From the NCBI RefSeq assembly GCF_014651695.1, contig NZ_BMXJ01000007.1, positions 140,509 to 204,508 of the forward strand: a stretch of DNA of 64,000 nucleotides, given 5' to 3'. Positions within the stretch are counted from its first letter, which is position 1; each line of letters starts with the position of its first letter. Both the position numbers and the translations under genes were made by a program. The notes beneath the pieces are model-generated. The model saw nothing but the letters and a program-made list of their open reading frames with translations. It was not told the origin of the DNA and ran no database searches. Below, in pieces: positions 8,729-17,540 of the stretch. Origin of the DNA: Nocardiopsis terrae (lineage in GTDB: Bacteria; Actinomycetota; Actinomycetes; Streptosporangiales; Streptosporangiaceae).

Positions 8729-9754
8729 CTACTCCGGGGCGGAGGTGAGGTCGACGCCGCTGTAGGCGGAGAGCTTGGTCAGGCGGTGCTCGCTCCGGAC
8801 CTGGCGCACGGTGCCGCTGCGGCCGCGCATGACCAGCGAGTCGGTGGTCGCGCCGGTGGACTCGTACCGGACCCCGCCGACCAGCTCGCCCTCGGTGATA
8901 CCGGTCGCGGCGAAGAACACGTCGTCGGAGGACACGAGGTCGTCGGTGTACAGCACACGGTTCAGGTCGTGGCCCGCCTCGACCGCCTTCTGCCGCTCCT
9001 CGTCGTCCTTGGGCCACAGACGGCCCTGGATGACCCCGCCCAGGCACTTCATCGCGCACGCCGTGATGATGCCCTCGGGCGTGCCGCCGATGCCCAGCAT
9101 CAGGTCGACACCGGTGCCGGGACGGGCGGCCATGATGGCGCCGGCCACGTCGCCGTCGCTGATGAACTTGATCCGGGCCCCCGCGTCGCGCACGTCCTGC
9201 ACGATCTGCTTGTGCCGCGGACGGTCCAGGATCACGACCGTGACGTCCTGCGGAGACTTGCCCTTGGCGCGGGCCACGGCGCGGATGTTGTCCGCGGGCG
9301 ATGCGGCGATGTCCACCACGTCGGCGGCCTCGGGGCCGGTGGCCAGCTTCTCCATGTAGAACACCGCGGACGGGTCGAACATGGTGTTGCGCGGGCTCAT
9401 CGCGATCACGGCGATGGCGTTGGGCATACCCATGGCGGTGAGGGTGGTGCCGTCGATCGGGTCGACCGCCACGTCCCACTCGTGGCCGCCGCCGTCGCCG
9501 ACGCGCTCGCCGTTGTAGAGCATGGGGGCGTTGTCCTTCTCGCCCTCGCCGATCACCACGGTGCCGTTCATCGACACGGTGCTGATCATGTGGCGCATGC
9601 CCCGCACCGCGGCGCCGTCGGCGCCGAGCTTGTCACCCTTGCCGACCCAGCGGGCCGCGGCGAGCGCGGCGGTCTCGGTGACGCGGACCAGTTCCAGCGC
9701 GAGGTTGCGGTCGGGCGCCGGGGGCTGCGCGGGCTGACCACTGGGCTGCGACAT
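8729..9754 (-). CDS. glpX: Class II fructose-1,6-bisphosphatase
   Basis: Hydrolyses fructose-1,6-bisphosphate to fructose-6-phosphate in gluconeogenesis; the only FBPase type in most actinobacteria. The 341-aa product carries the metal/substrate motifs [23 protein letters not shown] (metal-binding DPxDGTT), [21 protein letters not shown] and [19 protein letters not shown], with the length of Streptomyces GlpX. ATG 9754 has GGAAGG 10 nt upstream and is preferred. GTG 9793 is an alternative, because a TACCCT hexamer sits 5 nt before it and would allow a leaderless 354-aa form. Divergent from the TetR gene. Confidence 0.95.
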   Translation of the reverse strand: MSQPSGQPAQPPAPDRNLALELVRVTETAALAAARWVGKGDKLGADGAAVRGMRHMISTVSMNGTVVIGEGEKDNAPMLYNGERVGDGGGHEWDVAVDPIDGTTLTAMGMPNAIAVIAMSPRNTMFDPSAVFYMEKLATGPEAADVVDIAASPADNIRAVARAKGKSPQDVTVVILDRPRHKQIVQDVRDAGARIKFISDGDVAGAIMAARPGTGVDLMLGIGGTPEGIITACAMKCLGGVIQGRLWPKDDEERQKAVEAGHDLNRVLYTDDLVSSDDVFFAATGITEGELVGGVRYESTGATTDSLVMRGRSGTVRQVRSEHRLTKLSAYSGVDLTSAPE

Positions 9755-9908
9755 GGACGTGACACCTTCCGTCGGGAACAGGGTGGAGTTCACCTCTTAG
9801 GGTAGTCACCCGAGGTGAGCCCCGGTCGTCACGGGCCCGGTGGGGGAGGGCGACCGCTGCGGGGGCGTTACGGTCTACGCTGGCGGGGACCCGGACAGGA
9901 GTGAGGGC

Positions 9909-10526
9909 GTGACAGTGGACAAGACGGACAAGCCCGCGCGGGTCTCGCCGCGGGGCGCGGCCACCCGCAGTGCCCTGCTGAAGGCCGCGGCCCAGGTGTT
10001 CCGCACCGTGGGCTTCGCGAAGGCCGGTGTGAGTGAGGTCGTCTCGGTCGCGGGGGCCAGTGTCGGCAGCCTCTACCACCACTTCACCGGCAAGGCGGAT
10101 CTGTACATCGCCCTGTACGAGGAGTTCCAGCAGCGGCAGCAGGAGCGCACGCACCAGGCGGTCCGCGAGGCACGGGCCAGTGGTGAGAGTGATCCCACAC
10201 GGCTGATGAACATCGCGGCGCACGCCTACCTCCTCGGCTGCATCGAGGAGCGGGAGACCGCCCGGCTGTTCTTCAGCGGGGACGGACCGCCCGGGTTCGA
10301 CTACCAGCTGCGGTCCCGGCTCACCCAGTGGACCGACCGCAACGTGGCCCTGTTCCGCAAGGCGGACGAGCCCGTGGACGAGGCGCTGCTGATCGTGGTG
10401 AGCGGTTCCATGCTCCTCGCCGTCGCCGAGGTCGTCCGCCGCGACGACGCCGACGCCCACCGGCTGGCCGACGAGATCACCGGTCTGCTCACCGAACTCG
10501 AGCCCCGCAACCGCCTCCGGGACTGA
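9909..10526 (+). CDS. TetR family transcriptional regulator
   Basis: 205-aa one-component repressor. Residues about 15-62 form the N-terminal helix-turn-helix (RSALLKAAAQVFRTVGFAKA, VSEVVSVAGASVGSLYHHFT, GKADLYIALYEEF), the usual TetR DNA-binding signature. The remaining helices form the ligand/dimer domain, which shows no recognisable subfamily. GTG 9909 follows AGGAGTGAGG. It is divergent from glpX with about 150 bp between, so it may control itself or glpX; the ligand and targets are not visible in sequence. Confidence 0.9.
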   Translation: MTVDKTDKPARVSPRGAATRSALLKAAAQVFRTVGFAKAGVSEVVSVAGASVGSLYHHFTGKADLYIALYEEFQQRQQERTHQAVREARASGESDPTRLMNIAAHAYLLGCIEERETARLFFSGDGPPGFDYQLRSRLTQWTDRNVALFRKADEPVDEALLIVVSGSMLLAVAEVVRRDDADAHRLADEITGLLTELEPRNRLRD

Positions 10527-10637
10527 GCCCGGCGGGTTCGCGCCCCGGGCCCGCCGCGGGGGCGGGGCCCAGCTCACGTGCCCTAACCGCCCCCCAGGTC
10601 GAAGCGGGCCGGGGCCTGGGGCAAGCTGGACACTGTC

Positions 10638-11291
10638 ATGAGTGCATACAGCCGGGCCAACGCCACCTTCAAGAACTACGCCATCTCCCTCGGGGTCGTC
10701 GTCGCGATCCTGCTGGTGATGGTGTTCGTGGTCTCCACCCGATCGGGTGAACACATCCCCACCGTGGAGTACCGCCCGGACATCGAGGTGCTCCGGGACG
10801 CCGCCGACTACCCGGTGACGGCGCCCTCCGAGGATCTCCCGGAGGGATGGACGCCCACCAGTTCCACCCTGGACCTGACCGGCCCGGTCGAGTGGACCGT
10901 CGGGTTCGCCACCCCGCAGGACAGCCACGCCAGGCTGACCCAGAGCGACAGGGACCCTGACGACGTGGTGGAGGACCAGGTCAAGGACGCCGAGCCGGTC
11001 GGCACCGTCATGGTCGGCGGCCAGGAGTGGGAGCACCTGGAGTCCGAGGACTGGGGAGCCCTGGTGCTGCGCGAGGAGGACCGGACCCTGGTGATCTCCG
11101 GCAGCACCTCCGTCGACGAGTTCGCCGTCCTGGCCGAGCACCTGGAGACCTTCCCGGCCCGGGAGGCCGAGGAGGCCGACGGAGGCGAGGGGGCCGGAGC
11201 GGGTTCGGACGAGGGCTCCGGGAGCGACGAGGGCTCCGGGAACGGGGACGGCGCTGCCGGTGAGGGCGACCCGGAGGACACCGACTCCTGA
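10638..11291 (+). CDS. DUF4245 domain membrane-anchored protein
   Basis: 217 aa. A short cytoplasmic N terminus (MSAYSRANATFKNYAISLGV) leads to one transmembrane helix at about 15-33, then an extracellular DUF4245 domain (about 40-175) with the characteristic opening VEYRPDIEVLRDAADYPVTA and LPEGWTPTSS. The last 40 residues are an acidic Gly/Ser/Glu tail with an imperfect DEGSGS repeat. In actinobacteria this gene commonly sits beside glpX and fumC, as here. Function unknown. Confidence 0.9.
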   Translation: MSAYSRANATFKNYAISLGVVVAILLVMVFVVSTRSGEHIPTVEYRPDIEVLRDAADYPVTAPSEDLPEGWTPTSSTLDLTGPVEWTVGFATPQDSHARLTQSDRDPDDVVEDQVKDAEPVGTVMVGGQEWEHLESEDWGALVLREEDRTLVISGSTSVDEFAVLAEHLETFPAREAEEADGGEGAGAGSDEGSGSDEGSGNGDGAAGEGDPEDTDS

Positions 11292-11347
11292 GGAACCGCC
11301 CTCGGGCATCCGGCGGTCCGGGGTTCCCGGGCACCCTACACACGTCA

Positions 11348-11391
11348 GGGCCCCGGAGGCGCCCCCCGAAAGGGGCGGCCCTCCGGGGCCC
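11348..11391. terminator. Bidirectional hairpin between DUF4245 gene and ispH
   Basis: Twelve-bp outer stem (11348-11359 with 11380-11391) continued by an inner C-rich/G-rich stem around a CGAAA loop, between two convergent genes. Confidence 0.78.
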
Positions 11392-11412
11392 GTCATCGTT
11401 CGCCTCCCGGAC

Positions 11413-12384
11413 CTACTCCGCGCGCAGGTCGCGGCGCAGCTCCTTGGGCAGCGAGAAGGTGAGGGTCTCGTCGGCGGTGGTCACCGGGCTGACCGAGCCG
11501 AAGCCGTAGCCGGCCAGCTTGTCCAGCAGCTCCCGGACCAGGATGTCGGGCACCGAGGCACCGCTGGTCACACCCACCGTGGTGACGCCCTCCAGCCACG
11601 CCTCCTCCATCAGGGAGGCGTTGTCGATCAGGTACGAGGCGTCCGCCCCGGCGTCCAGGGCCACCTCGACCAGCCGCACGGAGTTCGAGGAGTTGTCGGA
11701 GCCGACCACGATCACGAGCTCGCACTCGGGCGCCATCGCCTTGACGGCCTCCTGGCGGTTGGAGGTGGCGTAGCAGATGTCGTCGCTGGGCGGCGCGAGC
11801 AGGTTCGGGAACTTCTTCCGGAGCGCGTCCACGGTCTGGGTGGTCTCGTCCACCGACAGGGTGGTCTGGGACAGCCAGGAGACGTTGTCCGGGTCGCGGA
11901 CCTCGACCTTGTCGACCTCCTCCGGGCTCTCCACGATCTGGATGTGCTCGGGGGCGTGGCCGCTGGTGCCCTCGACCTCCTCGTGGCCGTTGTGGCCGAT
12001 GAGGATGATGTCGCGGTCCTGACCGGCGAAGCGCTGGGCTTCCTTGTGCACCTTGGTGACCAGCGGGCAGGTGGCGTCGATGGTCTTGAGCTGGCGCCGC
12101 TCGGCCTGTTCGTGGACGGCCGGCGAGACGCCGTGGGCGGAGAAGACGACGATGGCGCCCTCGGGCACCTCCTCGGTCTCCTCGACGAAGATCGCGCCGC
12201 GTTCCTCCAGGGTGCGTACGACATGGGTGTTGTGCACGATCTGCTTGCGCACGTAGATCGGGGCGCCGTACTGCTCCAGGGCCTTCTCGACGGTGATGAC
12301 CGCCCGGTCGACACCGGCGCAGTAACCCCGGGGGTTGGCGAGTAGCACACGGCGTTGGTTCGTGGCAGTCGTCATCGCACTCAT
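11413..12384 (-). CDS. ispH: 4-hydroxy-3-methylbut-2-enyl diphosphate reductase (LytB)
   Basis: Last enzyme of the MEP isoprenoid pathway; a [4Fe-4S] protein reducing HMBPP to IPP and DMAPP. The 323-aa product holds the three cluster cysteines in [24 protein letters not shown] and ICYATSNRQ, plus [24 protein letters not shown] and TSGASVPD, all diagnostic of IspH. ATG 12384 ([18 protein letters not shown]) has AGGA upstream, and a TAGGAT hexamer 7 nt before it also permits a leaderless start; ATG 12375 is possible. Divergent from the lipid-droplet-associated-type gene and xseAB, an order shared with Mycobacterium lytB2-xseA. Confidence 0.96.
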   Translation of the reverse strand: MSAMTTATNQRRVLLANPRGYCAGVDRAVITVEKALEQYGAPIYVRKQIVHNTHVVRTLEERGAIFVEETEEVPEGAIVVFSAHGVSPAVHEQAERRQLKTIDATCPLVTKVHKEAQRFAGQDRDIILIGHNGHEEVEGTSGHAPEHIQIVESPEEVDKVEVRDPDNVSWLSQTTLSVDETTQTVDALRKKFPNLLAPPSDDICYATSNRQEAVKAMAPECELVIVVGSDNSSNSVRLVEVALDAGADASYLIDNASLMEEAWLEGVTTVGVTSGASVPDILVRELLDKLAGYGFGSVSPVTTADETLTFSLPKELRRDLRAE

Positions 12385-12391
12385 GGGACAC

Positions 12392-12397
12392 ATCCTA
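12392..12397 (-). promoter_or_regulatory. -10-like hexamer upstream of ispH
   Basis: TAGGAT on the minus strand, 7 nt from the ATG at 12384; consistent with a leaderless or very short-leader ispH transcript. Confidence 0.45.
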
Positions 12398-12681
12398 GGT
12401 GTGATCTCGGGTTGTGCGTCCGGGTGTGGGATAGCACACCGGTCGGGGTTCACCTATCGGCGAGGCCACGGACAGGTGACGACAGGGCAACGGAATGCTC
12501 CCGACCGGGCTGCGAAGTGGCGAAATCGTTCACTTCCCACCCGCTCATACTGGTAATCCCTCCTCTATCCTGGTTCACCATCGCATCTGTTATGAGGCGG
12601 TTCGCCCTCAACTCGGCCTTGCCTGGTTTGCTGGACGCGCGCCGCCGGCCCAACGCCGAGAGCATCAGGAGCCCCCGTCCT

Positions 12682-13401
12682 ATGTCGAACCCGACCATCG
12701 TCACGAAGCTGACCTCCCTTTTCAAGGGCGTCTTCGGGCGCAAGGACCCGGTCGTCACGACCGTGCAGGACAAGAAGGACGAGACCCCCACGGCGGAGAC
12801 CGCGGAGACGGTGGACAGCACCGAGGCCCCGGCCGCTGCCGCCGAGACCGCCGCTGAGGCTCCTTCGGAGAAGACCGGAACCCCCGTGGAGAAGGAGGAG
12901 GAGAAGAAGGAGGCTCCCGCCGAGCCCGAGCAGTCCGAGACCGCTGCTGCCGGAGCCGAGCAGCCCGAGGCCGCCCCCGACGGGACCGCGCAGTCCGACG
13001 GGTCGCGGTCCGGAGACGGAGCCGAGGAGGCCGGGTCCACCGCCGCCGAGGCCGCCAAGCTGGTCGAGGAGCGCAGGGAAGGCCCCTCCGCCCCGGCCAC
13101 CGCCGACGTTCCCGAGGACGGTTCCGCGCTGGCCGAGGAGATCGAGGCCGCCGAGGCGCACACCAGGGTCGCCAGCGACGAGGTCCTGGAGAAGGTCCGC
13201 AAGGGGGCCTCCCCCGCCGCCGAGGACCTGGCCGTGCCCACCTACGACGAGCTCACCCTGCCCTCCGTCCGTGCCCGCCTGCGCAAGCTCACCATCGAGC
13301 AGGTCCGCGACCTGCGTTCCTACGAGGTCGCGCACCAGAGCCGCCCCGAGTTCGTGAAGATGTACGACAACCGCATCGCCAAGCTCGAGGCCGAGGCCTG
13401 A
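12682..13401 (+). CDS. Lipid droplet-associated-type protein with long acidic N-terminal region
   Basis: 239 aa. Only the last 60 residues (VPTYDELTLPSVRARLRKLT, IEQVRDLRSYEVAHQSRPEF, DNRIAKLEAEA) are ordered-looking; they match the conserved C-terminal helical module of the small protein encoded between lytB2 and xseA in mycobacteria (Rv1109c type, annotated lipid droplet-associated). Residues 35-165 are low-complexity Glu/Ala/Pro/Thr and strongly acidic. ATG 12682 has AGGAG 9 nt upstream. Twelve stop-free codons do not link it to xseA, but the gene ends 72 nt before the xseA start. Function is unproven; the family name is from proteomics of other species. Confidence 0.8.
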   Translation: MSNPTIVTKLTSLFKGVFGRKDPVVTTVQDKKDETPTAETAETVDSTEAPAAAAETAAEAPSEKTGTPVEKEEEKKEAPAEPEQSETAAAGAEQPEAAPDGTAQSDGSRSGDGAEEAGSTAAEAAKLVEERREGPSAPATADVPEDGSALAEEIEAAEAHTRVASDEVLEKVRKGASPAAEDLAVPTYDELTLPSVRARLRKLTIEQVRDLRSYEVAHQSRPEFVKMYDNRIAKLEAEA

Positions 13402-13459
13402 GCGCGCCGCGGCGTGCTCCGTGGAGCCTCTCCTGCCCGGAACTGTCACCACCCTGGCC

Positions 13460-13465
13460 TAGGCT
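13460..13465 (+). promoter_or_regulatory. -10-like hexamer upstream of xseA
   Basis: TAGGCT with 8 nt to ATG 13474, so this ATG could be read from a leaderless transcript. GGAG in the spacer instead favours ATG 13480. Confidence 0.45.
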
Positions 13466-13473
13466 CTGGAGCC

Positions 13474-14973
13474 ATGGGCATGGAGAGTTCCGCGGAGTCA
13501 CCGCAACCGGTCAGGGTCGTACTCCAAGCGGTCGGCGGTTGGATCGACCGGCTGGGCGCCATCTGGGTCGAGGGCCAGATCGCCGAACTGAACTCGCGCG
13601 GCCGCATGTCCTACCTGACCCTGCGCGACCCGGTCGCCAACGCCTCCATCCGGGTGATCTGCGAGACCTCCGTCCTACGCAGGCAGGAACCGGCCCCGGG
13701 TCCCGGAGACCGCGTGGTCATGCACGCCAAGCCCGACTTCTACCAGCTCAAGGGCACCTTCTCGCTGAGGGCCAGGGAGATCCGGCACGTCGGTATCGGT
13801 GAACTCCTGGCCCGTCTGGAACAGCTGCGGCGCACCCTGACCGCCGAGGGCGTGTTCGACCCGGCCCGCAAGCGCCCGCTGCCGTTCCTGCCCAACACCG
13901 TCGGCCTGGTCTGCGGCCGTGACTCGGCAGCCGAACGCGACGTGCTGGAGAACAGCCGCCGCCGGTGGCCCGCCGTGCGCTTCGAGGTGCGCCAGGTGGC
14001 GGTCCAGGGTGAGCGTGCCACCCGTGAGGTGATCGAGGCACTGCACGAACTGGACTCGCGCCCCGAGGTCGACGTCATCGTCATCGCCCGGGGCGGGGGT
14101 TCCATGGAGGACCTGCTGCCCTTCTCCGACGAGGCCCTGGTCCGCGCCGTCGCCGCCGCGGCCACCCCGGTGGTCAGCGCGATCGGTCACGAGCAGGACG
14201 CACCCCTGCTGGACCACGTGGCGGACGTGCGGGCCTCCACCCCCACCGACGCCGCCAAGCGCACCGTCCCCGACGTGGGCGAGCAGTTGGAGATCATCCG
14301 TCAGCTCCGTGACCGCGGCCGCAGGGTCATCGGCGGCGGGCTCGACCGGGAGCTCACCTGGCTGTCGGGTATCCGGGCCCGCCCGGTCCTGGCCGACCCG
14401 GTCCGGGAGACGGAGCGGCTCACCGAGCAGGTCCTGGAGCTGCGCGACCGGGCCCGGCGGAGCCTGACCGTCTCGCTGGACCGCGCCGCCGACGGGCTCG
14501 GCCACACCGAGGCCCGGCTGCACGCCCTGTCCCCGGCCACCACCCTGGCGCGCGGTTACGCCATCGTGCAGCGCGAGGACGGCTCGGTGGTCCGTTCGGC
14601 GACCGAGCCCGCGGTGGGAGAGGTTCTGCGACTGCGCTTCGCGGAGGACGGTCTCAGGGCCACGGTCGATTCCGTGGACAGCGAGGAGGAGACCGCGGCG
14701 GTCGGGGCGACCGTGGAGCCCGCACCGGCGGAGAAGGCCGGACCGCGCGGGTCCGCCGCACCCGGGAGGACCGGTGCCGCAGGGAAGGGCGGTACCGCGA
14801 AGAGGGGCGGTACTGCGAAGAAGGCCGGTACCGGCAAGGCCGCCGGCTCTGCCAGGAAGGCCGGTACCGCGAAGAAGGCCGGCACCGCCGAGAGGACCGG
14901 TGCCTCGAAGAGGACGGGCACCGCCGAGGACACCGGCCCCGAGACCGACACCGCACAGCCCGAGGGGGAGTAG
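13474..14973 (+). CDS. xseA: Exodeoxyribonuclease VII large subunit with histone H1-like basic tail
   Basis: Catalytic subunit of ExoVII, which degrades single-stranded DNA from both ends and needs several XseB subunits. Residues about 10-110 are the OB-fold (VEGQIAELNSRGRMSYLTL), followed by the catalytic core with GLVCGRDSAAERDVLENSRR, VIVIARGGGSMEDLLPFSDE and VSAIGHEQDAPLLDHVADVR, then the coiled-coil and the conserved LARGYAIVQREDGSVVRSA. The core ends near residue 410. A further 90 residues are Lys/Ala/Gly/Thr-rich repeats such as GTAKKAGTGKAAGSARKAGT, unusual for XseA. Start is ATG 13474 (leaderless context) or ATG 13480 (GGAG 8 nt upstream). xseB follows 2 nt after the stop. Confidence 0.95.
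   Translation: MGMESSAESPQPVRVVLQAVGGWIDRLGAIWVEGQIAELNSRGRMSYLTLRDPVANASIRVICETSVLRRQEPAPGPGDRVVMHAKPDFYQLKGTFSLRAREIRHVGIGELLARLEQLRRTLTAEGVFDPARKRPLPFLPNTVGLVCGRDSAAERDVLENSRRRWPAVRFEVRQVAVQGERATREVIEALHELDSRPEVDVIVIARGGGSMEDLLPFSDEALVRAVAAAATPVVSAIGHEQDAPLLDHVADVRASTPTDAAKRTVPDVGEQLEIIRQLRDRGRRVIGGGLDRELTWLSGIRARPVLADPVRETERLTEQVLELRDRARRSLTVSLDRAADGLGHTEARLHALSPATTLARGYAIVQREDGSVVRSATEPAVGEVLRLRFAEDGLRATVDSVDSEEETAAVGATVEPAPAEKAGPRGSAAPGRTGAAGKGGTAKRGGTAKKAGTGKAAGSARKAGTAKKAGTAERTGASKRTGTAEDTGPETDTAQPEGE
14767..14945 (+). repeat. Degenerate tandem repeats encoding the XseA basic tail
   Basis: About ten imperfect units of 12-15 bp (forms of AAGAAGGCCGGTACCG) coding for G-T-A-K-[KR]-[AG]-G. 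The periodicity is obvious in both DNA and protein, and such arrays are prone to length variation. Confidence 0.7.
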
Positions 14974-14975
14974 GT

Positions 14976-15218
14976 ATGGCCGACACGAGTGAGGCCCCGG
15001 AACTGAGCTACGAGGAGAGCCGGGAGGAGTTGAACAACGTCGTCCGCAAGCTGGAGTCGGGCGGTCTCACCCTCCAGGAGTCCCTGGCGCTGTGGGAGCG
15101 CGGCGAGGAACTGGCCCGGATCTGTGAGCGCTGGCTGGAGGGCGCTCGCGCCAAGCTGGCCGCAGCCATGGACGAGCGGCGGGGCGATGAGCCCAAGGAC
15201 GCCGACGCGCCCTTCTGA
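14976..15218 (+). CDS. xseB: Exodeoxyribonuclease VII small subunit
   Basis: 80-aa helical-hairpin subunit of ExoVII that binds the coiled coil of XseA. Family motif LSYEESREELNNVVRKLESG then LTLQESLALWERGEELARIC is complete, with an acidic C-terminal extension. It starts 2 nt after the xseA stop, so the two are co-translated. The next gene is convergent. Confidence 0.94.
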   Translation: MADTSEAPELSYEESREELNNVVRKLESGGLTLQESLALWERGEELARICERWLEGARAKLAAAMDERRGDEPKDADAPF

Positions 15219-15257
15219 CCCCGGCGGCCCGACTTCGGCCCCGGAGCGCTGCCGGGG

Positions 15258-15797
15258 CTATTCGCGGCCGTTGAGCTCGTCGCCGAGGGTGCGCAGGTTG
15301 CCGGGCAGCCCGCGGAAGACCGCGATGACCAGGACCAGCGCCGTGCCCAGGAACAGCCACGGCGCGACCTCGGCCAGTCGGGAGGCCAGGCCCAGGATGA
15401 GCACACGGGCGAAGCCCTCGTTGCCCAGGGCCAGCAGGCTCTCGGCGGCGACCACGGCGGCGAAGTAGGCGATCGGCGGGCTCACCGACAGCGACAGCAG
15501 GTCGCCGGGCCGGACGAGGGACGCGGTGACCAGGCAGGCGATGGTGAAGGCCAGGCCCGGGGCGGTGGTGACGGAGGCCAGGTGGGCGATCATGGTTCCG
15601 GCGAAGCTGAACACGACGATCAGCAGCACCCCGCCGCGCCCGGTCAGCCGGGGCGGGCGCCGGGGAGCGGCCGGGGCCGTTTTCGGTTGCCTGCGTGCCG
15701 TCCCGTCCGCGCTGGGTGCCTCCCGGCTGCGACCGCTGGACCGCACGAAGTACGGGGCCTGTCCGGGCTCCGGACCGTCCGTCTTGCGCGGGGGCAT
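15258..15797 (-). CDS. DUF6542 domain membrane protein
   Basis: 179 aa. A basic disordered N terminus of about 55 residues precedes four predicted transmembrane segments beginning LTGRGGVLLIVVFSFAGTMI and including VRPGDLLSLSVSPPIAYFAA, the recognisable DUF6542 pattern. ATG 15797 has GGGAGG 9 nt upstream. The gene is convergent with xseB and conserved near xseAB/ispH in actinomycetes. Function unknown. Confidence 0.82.
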   Translation of the reverse strand: MPPRKTDGPEPGQAPYFVRSSGRSREAPSADGTARRQPKTAPAAPRRPPRLTGRGGVLLIVVFSFAGTMIAHLASVTTAPGLAFTIACLVTASLVRPGDLLSLSVSPPIAYFAAVVAAESLLALGNEGFARVLILGLASRLAEVAPWLFLGTALVLVIAVFRGLPGNLRTLGDELNGRE

Positions 15798-15989
15798 GGT
15801 CGTGCGCCTCCCAAGTTTGTTACTCACAGTGTTTAGTGTGTCACTTCTCGTGAATGTTCGGGGGTCTTTCCTGGGATCGTGTCGTCATTTCGGCCACTTG
15901 CCCCTTCCGGGGTGAACGCGGCTTCCACCCCTTGGACGCCGGGATCTCCCCGGCTGGTTCTGGCCGGTTCCGGACGGTTGACCGTTAAG

Positions 15990-17327
15990 TCACTCTCCGT
16001 GAAGGCTCTCGCCGTGTTCCTTTTGGGTCGAACCGTTGTGGCCGTTACCCCCATGCCGAATACCGTCGAAACCGGCGGTGCCCGTGATTCCGAGTTCCGA
16101 CATATCCGATTCGACCGACGCGGGTTCGGTGAACTCCGGTGCCGTCACCGTACGCGGACGCTCCTCCACACCCGAGGGCCGCCCCAGATCGCCCTCGACC
16201 AGACCCAGCTCCCCGAACTTGCGCGCGGTCACCAGCACCCGGCTCTCCAGCGACCCCACGGTCTGGTTGTAGGCGCCCACCGTCCGGTTCAGCGCCCGGC
16301 CCAGCACCTCCACGTGCCCGCCCAGCTTCGACAACCGCGCGTGCAGCTGTTTTCCCAGGTCGAACACCTCGCGGGCGTTCTCGCTCAATGCCTCCTGCTG
16401 CCACGCGTACTGCGCCGTCCGTAGGAGCGAGATCAGCGTGGTCGGTGTCGCGATGTGCACCCGCCGCCCCATCGCGTACTCCAGCAGCTCCGGGTCGTAC
16501 TCCAGCGCCGGAGCCAGGAAGGCCTCACCGGGGATGAACAGCACCACGAACTCGGGCGCGGGGGTGAAGGCCGCCCAGTACGACTTGGCAGCCAGCTGGT
16601 CCACGTGGGTGCGCACGTGCCTGGCGTGCGCCCGCAGCCTGTCCCGCGTCCCCGGCCCCTCCCCGGCCCCGACCGCGTCCAGGTAAGCGGCCAACGGCAC
16701 CTTGGAGTCCACGACGACGTTCTTGCCGCCCGCCAATCGCACCACCATGTCCGGTCGCTGCGACCCGGACACCGCCTGCTCCTCGAAGTCGCAGTGCGCG
16801 ACCATCCCGGCCAGCTCCGCCACCCGGCGCAACTGCAGCTCACCCCACCGGCCGCGCGCCTCCGGCCTGCGCAGCGCCGTCACCAGCGACTGCGTCTGGT
16901 CCCGCAGGCGATCCGAACCCTCACGCACGGACTCGACCTGCTTGGCCAGCTCCGCGTGCGCGGCGGCCCGCCCGGCGTCGACCTCCCTCAGCTGCGTCTC
17001 CACCCGGTTCAGGGTCGCTGTCAACGGTTCCACCATCCGCTCCACGGCACGCCGACGCTCGTCCAGGTCGCTCCCGGCCTCGGCGCTCACGGCCCGGAGC
17101 CGCCCCTCGGCGAGTTCGAGGAAACGCTGGTTGGTCTGGTCCAGGGCCTGCGCGGACAGCGCCCGGAACCGGTCCGCGAGCTGTTCCTCCACGTAGACGG
17201 CGCGCTCCTGGGCCGCTCGGGCGTCCGCTCGGGCCTCGGCGCCGCGGCCGCGGGCGAGCGTCCATCCGAGGGCGGCACCGACCGCCAGGCCGATGAGGAG
17301 CGTGAGTACGAGTGCGAGGGCGTCCAT
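15990..17327 (-). CDS. rmuC: RmuC family DNA recombination protein
   Basis: 445 aa. One N-terminal membrane helix (ALVLTLLIGLAVGAALGWTL), a long coiled coil (about 30-150, e.g. QLREVDAGRAAAHAELAKQV), then the RmuC domain with RWGELQLRRVAELAGMVAHC, DMVVRLAGGKNVVVDSKVPL and FVVLFIPGEAFLAPALEYDP, which has a PD-(D/E)XK-like restriction-endonuclease fold in this family. In E. coli RmuC limits recombination at inverted repeats. The C-terminal 60 residues are low complexity. ATG 17327; convergently arranged relative to nothing nearby, and divergent from the hydrolase gene. Confidence 0.93.
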   Translation of the reverse strand: MDALALVLTLLIGLAVGAALGWTLARGRGAEARADARAAQERAVYVEEQLADRFRALSAQALDQTNQRFLELAEGRLRAVSAEAGSDLDERRRAVERMVEPLTATLNRVETQLREVDAGRAAAHAELAKQVESVREGSDRLRDQTQSLVTALRRPEARGRWGELQLRRVAELAGMVAHCDFEEQAVSGSQRPDMVVRLAGGKNVVVDSKVPLAAYLDAVGAGEGPGTRDRLRAHARHVRTHVDQLAAKSYWAAFTPAPEFVVLFIPGEAFLAPALEYDPELLEYAMGRRVHIATPTTLISLLRTAQYAWQQEALSENAREVFDLGKQLHARLSKLGGHVEVLGRALNRTVGAYNQTVGSLESRVLVTARKFGELGLVEGDLGRPSGVEERPRTVTAPEFTEPASVESDMSELGITGTAGFDGIRHGGNGHNGSTQKEHGESLHGE

Positions 17328-17540
17328 GGCGCCATGTTCTCAATCCACGGGCGCCCCGTGTCGTCAACGCGCAGGACCCCGGACGGCGGGGGCGGCGCGG
17401 AGGCCGCGGGCCGGGGCGGGCCCGTCGGCACCCGTCCCCTGACCGGAACCGGCCACCAGCGGGGGTTGTCGGGGTGGAGCCGAGGACTCACGCTTTCCGG
17501 AACCCCCGTGACACCCGCGGCCCCCGGAGAAAGGCCCCAC

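Noticed and set aside
10528-10556. Terminator after the TetR gene
   Set aside because: Stem of 7 bp with a long loop in GC-rich context; not distinguishable from chance.
15218-15257. Terminator between xseB and the DUF6542 gene
   Set aside because: Only a 7-bp GC stem with poorly paired inner part; too weak to list.
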